Source: Microcoleus sp. FACHB-68 (GTDB lineage Bacteria; Cyanobacteriota; Cyanobacteriia; Cyanobacteriales; Oscillatoriaceae). From it: a stretch of 64,000 nucleotides of DNA. The position numbers and the translations under genes are program-made. The notes beneath the pieces are model-generated. The model searched no databases. It saw only the letters and a program-made list of their open reading frames with translations, and had not been told where the DNA came from. The stretch spans positions 62,001 to 126,000 of the forward strand of contig NZ_JACJOT010000017.1 of the NCBI RefSeq assembly GCF_014695715.1, in the 5' to 3' direction. Shown here one piece after another: positions 56,530 to 64,000 of this stretch; position 1 is the stretch's first letter, and each line of letters begins with the position of its first letter.

Positions 56530-56776
56530 ATACCAACCCAGTTAAACTGACTTAGGACTTACGCATTTCAATTCTGAAAAGGATTGAGGGAAAGATGGGA
56601 AGAGGGGGAGAAACTTCTTTGACTTGTTTAACGGGTTGCGTGAGTCCTGATAGGGTCAGGTTTTATGCCGGCTGCTACTTTCATTCCCGCCTCAGTGAAG
56701 ATATTTTATAAAGCGTTAATCGGGATGGGATTTTAATCAGCCGGCAGGGAGGTTCTTGATGGGTTAATTTTAATTT

Positions 56777-57580
56777 TTAACCTGTAACAATTCGACGAAA
56801 ACGAGCTTGTACTCCCATATAAGTTCCATAGGCTATCAGACCAAGCGCCACGATCCCCAAAAGCAAAGGCCCATAAGGCTGTTGAGCTAGTGCATCTAGT
56901 GCGCCGCTCAATCCTCGTGCTTCTTGGGGGTTAGATTGACGTGCTGCTTGGATCAAAAAGATGCCGGTGATGCCTAAAACAACGCCTCGTGCAGCCAAAC
57001 CGAATCTCCCCAAGCGTACTGCCCAAGTTTCCTGTGTGTTGCTCATCTGGCTTAATTTGAGATCCTTACGGAATTTGGCGCTATAAGCTTTATAGAAATG
57101 ATAGAGACCCATACCAAGTATAAAGGCTCCCACGGTTCCCACTAGCCACTGACCAAACGGCTGTGCCATTAAACGTGCCGTCGAGTCTGCTGTGGAATTG
57201 CCACTACCGGCACTTCTTGAACCAAGGACGATTTTAACAGCGCTTAAGGCTAAGCCGGCATAAATCAGGCCGCTAACCGCAGATCCTGCACGCGATGCAA
57301 GTCCCTTCACGTCTGTACCTTTGTTCTCAGGATCTTTTAGTGCTTCCACAAAACGCCACAACGCATAGCTGAGCAGTCCAATAGCCACTAAACTTAGCAA
57401 AAATTTTCCAAACGGTTGCGTCACAATTGTCGTTAAAGCCCCTTGCGTATCTGTTGTTTTGCCACCTGTCCCTAGCGCTGCCTGTAGCGCTAGCACTCCA
57501 ACAATTCCATACACAATTCCTTTAGCCGCATAACCAAGCCGCGCTAAGCGCTCAATCCATAAAGAAGCTTTTTGTCTCAT
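56777..57580 (-). CDS. DUF1206 membrane protein
   Basis: This 267-residue membrane protein has about six helices in three similar two-helix units. Each unit begins with an R-x-G-x-x-A-x-G motif: RLGYAAKGIVYGIVG, SRAGSAVSGLIYAGL and RFGLAARGVVLGITG. The linkers repeat QPFGKFLL, QPFGQWLV and QPYGPLLL. This triplication is diagnostic of DUF1206, a family of unknown function. It is alone; its promoter region is the long spacer upstream. Confidence 0.9.
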   Translation of the reverse strand: MRQKASLWIERLARLGYAAKGIVYGIVGVLALQAALGTGGKTTDTQGALTTIVTQPFGKFLLSLVAIGLLSYALWRFVEALKDPENKGTDVKGLASRAGSAVSGLIYAGLALSAVKIVLGSRSAGSGNSTADSTARLMAQPFGQWLVGTVGAFILGMGLYHFYKAYSAKFRKDLKLSQMSNTQETWAVRLGRFGLAARGVVLGITGIFLIQAARQSNPQEARGLSGALDALAQQPYGPLLLGIVALGLIAYGTYMGVQARFRRIVTG

Positions 57581-58293
57581 AAAATTTAGATGAAATCACA
57601 TCCTTGCTTTTATCGGCATCTCTTCCAAGTTTACATCTACCTAAGGGGATACCTTCAGCGTTTTGATAGAAAAAAGAATGAAAAGGAGGTGTCGTGAAGC
57701 CGGTGTAAAAGCTCAAACCTTGAGACAAAATAAGAACTCCCATTTAAGTACATCACTGTTTAACGGCAAATTGCGATATTCCTGGATAGAAACCACTGTT
57801 GACGTTCAGCTATAAGCAGAGTTAAAGCGATAAAAATTATTTAAGCTATCTTCTTTTGGCGAACCTGAAATTACATCTGCGCTAATTTTCGTGTATCTGC
57901 AATTTTAATTTCTAAAACCTAACTTTTATCATTAGTTCGAGAATTTACAAATTTTTAAATAATTTATAATGTTAAATCCTAGATTAGTGAACCTCGATAA
58001 AAACTGAATTAGCTATAAAAACTGAATTAGCTATTTTTTATAATTCGTATGCCCTAGGACTTGAGCATAAACTCGCTTTCAGTCGCCTCACCAAAATACT
58101 TCTAACGAACTCGAAAAAACTGGCTCATTTTCCAAAATTGATTGCCTATGCTTCTAGGGATATGACTTCAGACGTTCTAGAGACCCTCCAAGGCAATACT
58201 TAGGGAAGATGGTAACCGGCAATAAATTCTGTCACACTGTCTACAGCACTGGACAAATGACTCGTTTCCTGATGAGTCTGCCAGGGGAAAGTT
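57581..58293. other. AT-rich spacer with an 18-bp tandem duplication
   Basis: No gene is seen here. The unit ATAAAAACTGAATTAGCT is present twice without a gap (57997-58014 and 58015-58032), followed by a T run. The rest is AT-rich. Promoters for the DUF1206 gene and for the small frame at 58294 should lie here. Confidence 0.5.
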
Positions 58294-58449
58294 ATGTTAA
58301 AAGAATTTCGTGATTTTGCCTCTTTATTCGGACTGCTGTGCTTGCTATATTTCTGGCAACAGCCCTCAAATTTTGCCTTATTCACTTCGGTGGGCGCAAA
58401 CGAGTGGGGTCAGTTTTACAGCAGCTTGCAACAAGTGCAAAAAAGATGA
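58294..58449 (+). CDS. Small membrane protein candidate (51 residues)
   Basis: A frame of 51 codons encodes MLKEFRDFASLFGLLCLLYF and then WQQPSNFALFTSVGANEWGQ, ending VQKR. It has one short hydrophobic helix (about residues 8-22) near a charged N-terminus. AGGGGA lies five bases before the ATG, a good ribosome site in an otherwise gene-free stretch. It is below usual length cut-offs. I do not recognise it. Confidence 0.45.
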   Translation: MLKEFRDFASLFGLLCLLYFWQQPSNFALFTSVGANEWGQFYSSLQQVQKR

Positions 58450-59102
58450 GTTTTTCTGAGGCTTTTTCAGGATTTGATTCCTCAGACAAACAGAAGAGTC
58501 CGACACAAAAATCGAGTTTTCCGAACAATAGTTTAAGGAAATCTTGAATAAGACTTTTCAAGAGGAATGGGCTAAGATGACGCTGCTGTGTGGGAAGCAT
58601 ATCGCCGGTTCTTCCACCCCAGTCCATGTTACTCAGTCTCTCACGCTCATACCCACTTTTAGACTTTGTAAGTCTAAAGCTCAAGAATGAAGCAGTTCTA
58701 AATTTTTTATCTCCCTAGGTGACTCACCCCTCAATAAAGGGTGACAGTCCTTGGGGGATGTTGCCCTCTTCCGCGAACCTCACAGTTCATGCGCTAATAA
58801 AAAAGGCTATCTGTGTATTGTTTACCTGCAAAACCTCTTTGAGGTTAGAGGGGTTCGTCTCAGGGTGCATCTTATCGATTCTTGATTGACTCTTTTCCAT
58901 CAATAGCTAGCATCGGCATTGATGCTCAGTTGCTCGAATGATGGTTTAAACCTTAGTAATTGATAAGCCCTCCAGACTCTCGCTGGGGGGCTTTGCATGA
59001 GAATGAAGTTGCGATTAAAATTTTCTAATTATCGGTTAAGGTGATAACAAAGAGTCATCACGAGGCTCGATTACCCAATACCAGTTCATGGCAGGTGTAA
59101 AA
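58450..59102. other. Gene-free region with several hairpins
   Basis: This region upstream of the ADP-ribosylglycohydrolase has stems at 58722-58745 (CACCC/GGGTG) and 58832-58847 (AACCTC-TTT-GAGGTT), the shared 13-base word TCAGGGTGCATCT near 58.86 kb, and the strong terminator at 58965-58993. It may encode a small plus-strand RNA. The minus-strand frame 58382-58684 looks random. Confidence 0.4.
58965..58993 (+). terminator. Intrinsic-type hairpin with no gene upstream
   Basis: AAGCCCTCCAG (58965-58975) pairs with CTGGGGGGCTT (58983-58993) over 11 positions with one G-U pair and a 7-nt loop; TTTG follows only briefly. It lies 500 bp past the nearest plus-strand frame, so it may end a small RNA. 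Confidence 0.6.
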
Positions 59103-60059
59103 ATGCAGCCCACATCAAAAATCTTGTCGGGTTTGATGGGTGTATGTGTGGGCGATGCCTTGGGGGTGCCGGTGGAATTTACCAGCCGTGCCGAAAGGGT
59201 TAAGATGCCGGTGACAGAAATGACCGGCTATGGTACTTATAACCAACCAGCCGGCACTTGGTCAGATGATAGTTCCCTGACATTTTGCTTAGCAGAGTCT
59301 CTGTGTGCCGGCTTTTCTTTAGAAGCAATTGCCAAGTCTTTCTGCCGATGGTACAACGAAGCGTACTGGACGCCTTACGGAGAAGTTTTTGACGTTGGCA
59401 ACACCACCAGACAAGCAATTACAAACTTACAACGGGGTGTCCCACCTCTCGATGCCGGTGGCACGAGCGAATCGAGTAATGGGAATGGCTCGCTGATGCG
59501 AATTCTTCCTCTATCATTCTATTCTGGATATCTCAACTTTTCAGAATTAATTGAGCGAGTCCATCAAGTTTCTCGAATTACGCACGGGCATCGCCGCTCG
59601 CAAATTGCCTGCGGAATTTATACCAGCATCGCGATGGGTCTGTTGCAAGGATTAGAACCCAAAACAGCTTATCTCCAAGGCATCGAAAATATGAAAAATT
59701 TTTATACCAAACCTTCGGATGTCCGACAAATCAATTCTCATTTTCAACGAATTTTTGGTGGCACTATAGACAACTTATCTGTTGATAAAATTCAATCGTC
59801 AGGATATGTTGTTCATACATTGGAAGCGGCTTTGTGGTGCTTTTTAAATACTTCTTCTTATGCGGAATCTGTTTTAAAAGCCGTGAATTTGGGCGAAGAT
59901 ACTGATACCACCGCAGCCGTCACCGGCGGTCTTGCCGGCATCTACTACGGCTTAGAAAATATCCCAAAAGAATGGGTCGCTCAAATAGCTAGAAAAGATG
60001 ATATCGTTGCCTTAGCAACTCGCCTGGAAGCAGCCATTAACAGCTCTAGCAACAAGTAA
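59103..60059 (+). CDS. ADP-ribosylglycohydrolase family protein
   Basis: This 318-residue enzyme family removes ADP-ribose from proteins or small molecules. The metal-binding residues are visible in TWSDDSSL (Asp55 and Asp56) and in the C-terminal GEDTDTTAAVTGGLAG. GVCVGDALGVPVEF near the N-terminus is typical. AGGTG six bases before the ATG at 59103 favours this start over the ATG five codons earlier. A DraG-like role in nitrogenase control is known for some relatives; nothing here points to it specifically. Confidence 0.88.
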   Translation: MQPTSKILSGLMGVCVGDALGVPVEFTSRAERVKMPVTEMTGYGTYNQPAGTWSDDSSLTFCLAESLCAGFSLEAIAKSFCRWYNEAYWTPYGEVFDVGNTTRQAITNLQRGVPPLDAGGTSESSNGNGSLMRILPLSFYSGYLNFSELIERVHQVSRITHGHRRSQIACGIYTSIAMGLLQGLEPKTAYLQGIENMKNFYTKPSDVRQINSHFQRIFGGTIDNLSVDKIQSSGYVVHTLEAALWCFLNTSSYAESVLKAVNLGEDTDTTAAVTGGLAGIYYGLENIPKEWVAQIARKDDIVALATRLEAAINSSSNK

Positions 60060-61895
<1,836 letters not shown>

Positions 61896-62024
61896 TCACA
61901 AGGCGAGGATGTGGGAATTCTCCACGTCCATAGCTTGCTGACGCGAAGCGGTGGGATGGCTGCACCAACTGAAGGTACGGGCATTGGTAAATATTCCCAT
62001 GCCCCATCCCCTGTGTTCCATTCG

Positions 62025-62052
62025 CAACTGACAACTGACAACTGACAACTAA
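62025..62052 (+). repeat. CAACTGA heptamer repeat before atpC
   Basis: Four tandem units (CAACTGA three times, then CAACTAA) end three bases before the atpC ATG. They take the place where a Shine-Dalgarno sequence would sit. STRR-type repeat. Confidence 0.92.
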
Positions 62053-62055
62053 CCT

Positions 62056-62469
62056 ATGACATTAACAGTTCGCGTAATTGCGCCCGGTACAACGGTTTGG
62101 GATGCCACCGCTCAAGAAGTCATTCTGCCAAGCACCACCGGCCAACTCGGTATTTTATCGGGACACGCTCCCCTATTGACGGCTCTCGATACCGGCGTGA
62201 TGCGAGTCCGTCCCGATAAAGAGTGGGTGGCAATTGCCTTGATGGGTGGCTTTGCAGAAGTTGAAAACGACGAAGTCACCATTCTGGTTAATGGCGCACA
62301 GCGGGGCGAATCTATCGATCTTGAAGAAGCGCGTACAGCTTATAACCAAGCCCAAACCCGCGCCAATCAATCCCAGAGTGGCAACCGGCAAGAGCAAATT
62401 CAAGCCACGCAAGCACTCAAACGCGCTCGCGCCCGCTTTCAGGCTGCCGGCGGCATGGTGCAAGCCTAA
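62056..62469 (+). CDS. atpC: F1F0 ATP synthase subunit epsilon
   Basis: This is the regulatory subunit of F1 (atpE in chloroplast-style naming), 137 residues. It has the N-terminal beta-sandwich ([20 protein letters not shown] and [19 protein letters not shown]) and the C-terminal helical hairpin (about 88-135). It follows atpD. The ribosome-binding region is a heptamer repeat, so translation may depend on coupling or leaderless-like recognition. Confidence 0.96.
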   Translation: MTLTVRVIAPGTTVWDATAQEVILPSTTGQLGILSGHAPLLTALDTGVMRVRPDKEWVAIALMGGFAEVENDEVTILVNGAQRGESIDLEEARTAYNQAQTRANQSQSGNRQEQIQATQALKRARARFQAAGGMVQA

Positions 62470-62475
62470 CGAAAC

Positions 62476-62521
62476 TAAAAACAGAGGATAGAGGCATAAT
62501 CACCCCTCTTCTCTCTGTTAT
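62476..62521 (+). terminator. Probable atpC terminator
   Basis: AACAGAGGATAGAGG and CCTCTTCTCTCTGTT form an imperfect stem (about 12 of 15 pairs) a few bases past the atpC stop. The T-tract is poor, so the call is moderate. The neighbouring gene converges. Confidence 0.45.
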
Positions 62522-62548
62522 TAGGCTCTTAGCCCTAGTCCCTATTTC

Positions 62549-62848
62549 CTAAACTCCCGCTTCTGATAGCAAAGGCTCCATCGTTTCCCAAGATAGCCCC
62601 TGCTGGATGTATTGGGGGTTATTTGGGTTGTAGGGACTTGCTAGCCGGTCAATCGTGAGAATTGTTGCTTGATCTGGCAACACCGGCACCTCTGGATCAA
62701 AAGCTGTAGGGCGCATCAGTGAACTAGAAAAGCCCTTAAAAATCGCAATTTGATCCGCTTCCCCCTCTATTTCAGCCGTCACGATCAGAACTTCCTGCGG
62801 TCGCTTGGCTGTATATTTTTCCAAACGCTGCTCAATAGAATTGTTCAT
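62549..62848 (-). CDS. Conserved-type hypothetical protein
   Basis: This 99-residue soluble protein was not recognised by name. It has a strand-rich middle (EVLIVTAEIEGEADQIAIFKG) and an Asp/Pro-rich C-terminal half (SPYNPNNPQYIQQG). The layout fits a small cyanobacterial protein of unknown function. The ATG at 62848 is chosen; a GTG two codons earlier is an alternative. It lies 70 bp downstream of the DUF3177 gene on the same strand and may form an operon with it. Confidence 0.7.
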   Translation of the reverse strand: MNNSIEQRLEKYTAKRPQEVLIVTAEIEGEADQIAIFKGFSSSLMRPTAFDPEVPVLPDQATILTIDRLASPYNPNNPQYIQQGLSWETMEPLLSEAGV

Positions 62849-62917
62849 TTCCACTGTTAATTGCTAACTGTTCAATAACTATTGGCAATTATCAAGCAAC
62901 CAAGGACAAGGGATAAA

Positions 62918-63514
62918 TCAGTGACCCGTCGCAGATCGCCCCTGCAATTTTAGCTTGACCAGCACAAAGTAGCTCAGAGACACCACGTAAATCAACAAAC
63001 CCACAACACCCAGAAAGCCTAAAAACTGGACTGTCGTATTCGCGTGGAAATACTGTTTAAACAGCAACGGTGGATCGATCCAAACTTGACAAAACCGGCT
63101 ACTCAGTGCAGTTTTGTCTACCGCACAACGTAGGAAAGGAATTTGGAATAGCGCACCCAAAGCACTATAAACCGTAATCGCCCATCGCCAAGATGTAAAA
63201 GCCAACTTCAAAGGTGACGGGGATTGATCGTCAATTTCTTCATTAATATCCACCCAAAACCACAAAGATATGGGGATCAAGACGCGAGCAATCACCGTGG
63301 CGACAAAGCTAAGAGGGATCGACGCAATCATTAAGTAAAGCGTAATCGCTAGCAAGCTAGCCACCCGCCAGTAAATAATTAGCAACCGCACAATCGCCTC
63401 AGATTTTTGGACAAATGCCCAAAGTAGCAAAATCAAGGGAATAGCAATTGTAAATACAACCGCCAGCCGGTAATCTATCCAAACTAACGATTTAAACCAA
63501 GGTTCAGCAGGCAT
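62918..63514 (-). CDS. DUF3177 membrane protein
   Basis: This 198-residue membrane protein has about five helices. It contains WIDYRLAVVFTIAIPL near the N-terminus, FWVDINEEIDD in a loop and WIDPPLLFKQYFHANTT in the C-terminal half. It matches the cyanobacterial and chloroplast DUF3177 family of unknown function. It precedes the 99-residue gene and follows cp12, which has its own terminator. Confidence 0.82.
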   Translation of the reverse strand: MPAEPWFKSLVWIDYRLAVVFTIAIPLILLLWAFVQKSEAIVRLLIIYWRVASLLAITLYLMIASIPLSFVATVIARVLIPISLWFWVDINEEIDDQSPSPLKLAFTSWRWAITVYSALGALFQIPFLRCAVDKTALSSRFCQVWIDPPLLFKQYFHANTTVQFLGFLGVVGLLIYVVSLSYFVLVKLKLQGRSATGH

Positions 63515-63593
63515 AGTTATTCAAAAAACAATCACAGAGGAATCTCTTGCCGATTCCCAGGCTAGCATTTTATTTTCACAATATCTCCTAGCA

Positions 63594-63640
63594 CAAAAAA
63601 CAAGCAACTGGAATCTTTTATGCAGTATTCCAGTTGCTTG
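63594..63640 (-). terminator. cp12 intrinsic terminator
   Basis: CAAGCAACTGGAAT (63601-63614) and ATTCCAGTTGCTTG (63627-63640) form a perfect 14-bp stem with a 12-nt loop. TTTTTTG follows on the minus strand. It is 47 nt beyond the cp12 stop. Confidence 0.95.
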
Positions 63641-63687
63641 CCAGTTATCGGCTTTTCCGGAGTATTCGCCTAAAGCATTAACCGGCT

Positions 63688-63909
63688 TTATTCGTCATAG
63701 ATCCGGCATTCAGCCGCATCCGGGTTGTCATCGCAGTATTTCTCAAGGGAATTCTTTGGCTTACTTTGACGTTGATGGGAGGCTTCAGCTTGCAGTTCTT
63801 CAACGGCATCCCATGCAGCCGCACACTCACCGGAGGTTGCGCCATTAGTATCACAGGCGGCGCGAGCCTGTTCGCGCTCTTGTTCAATTTGTTTCTCGAT
63901 GTTGCTCAT
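63688..63909 (-). CDS. cp12: Calvin cycle regulator CP12
   Basis: CP12 is a small, partly disordered protein that links GAPDH and phosphoribulokinase into an inactive complex in the dark. The 73-residue protein has both redox Cys pairs (Cys19/Cys29 and Cys59/Cys68), the AWDAVEELQAEASHQR core and the C-terminal CDDNPDAAECRIYDE that enters the GAPDH active site. All key residues are present. It is monocistronic with a strong terminator. The 91 bp to the right edge of the window contain no gene and should include its promoter. Confidence 0.96.
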   Translation of the reverse strand: MSNIEKQIEQEREQARAACDTNGATSGECAAAWDAVEELQAEASHQRQSKPKNSLEKYCDDNPDAAECRIYDE

Positions 63910-64000
63910 AGATTTTGTGGTTTCAACAACGTTCTGTTAGTACCGGCAGAATTTCAAGATTTACTGCTCTTGAAATATCACTCAGGTGTTGCTCCAGCAG

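Noticed and set aside
58382-58684. 100-codon minus-strand frame
   Set aside because: It is antisense to the better small frame at 58294 over part of its length and looks random; no start signal.

Overview
The window comes from a cyanobacterium, most likely a filamentous one. CP12, the adjacent F1-ATPase beta and epsilon genes, a PEP-CTERM protein, a DUF3177 protein, very large PAS/GAF hybrid kinases and heptameric short tandem repeats all fit. CCGGC/GCCGGC words are scattered very densely over genes and spacers, while I did not notice the classical HIP1 octamer. No rRNA, tRNA, CRISPR array, prophage or intact insertion sequence was recognised.

Layout. 0-9.6 kb: end of a DUF4351/Rpn-type protein, an ABC-2 exporter pair, an AT-rich membrane protein, an SLC13-type permease, a PEP-CTERM protein, argJ and gatB. 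9.9-28.7 kb: a signalling island on the + strand apart from one gene. It encodes a coiled-coil protein, a 915-residue OmpA/BON membrane protein with a possible roadblock/longin-like domain on the cytoplasmic side, a Ras-like small GTPase, a 2114-residue hybrid histidine kinase, a REC-histidine kinase, a REC-GGDEF-EAL protein (minus strand), a PAS histidine kinase and a class III nucleotide cyclase. 29-35 kb: a GH10-like glycosidase, a VanZ-like protein, a zinc-ribbon protein and alaS. 35.3-35.6 kb: a candidate noncoding RNA ending in a clear intrinsic terminator. 35.7-44.8 kb: central metabolism and haem (acyl-CoA synthetase/GNAT fusion, pckA, gap1-type GAPDH, an SDR protein, hemE). 45.4-51.6 kb: pstS-pstC-pstA-pstB followed by a PPK2 polyphosphate kinase and an orphan sulfate-binding protein, closed by a TTCG-loop hairpin. 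51.8-60 kb: membrane and secreted proteins (DUF202, CadD-like, DUF1003, DUF4214, DUF1206), an ADP-ribosylglycohydrolase, and gene-poor stretches with small-RNA and small-ORF candidates. 60.4-64 kb: atpD, atpC, two small conserved proteins and cp12.

How genes work together. The most interesting unit is the GTPase locus. The OmpA-type protein should span the inner membrane once and bind peptidoglycan, placing a possible GTPase-partner domain in the cytoplasm next to a Ras-like GTPase gene. The kinase that follows starts with a module (DVRxGFPELIG motif) that recurs at the start of two more sensors about 10 kb downstream, one with a kinase output and one with a cyclase output. This looks like a wall-anchored, GTPase-centred sensory system with phosphorelay, cAMP and c-di-GMP outputs. 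The function is inference; the architecture is visible. The pst-ppk2-sbpA block joins phosphate uptake, polyphosphate metabolism and sulfate binding in one gene train.

Starts were moved to internal ATG codons where a Shine-Dalgarno sequence, signal peptide or family length supports it. Everything was read by eye; no database search was possible.
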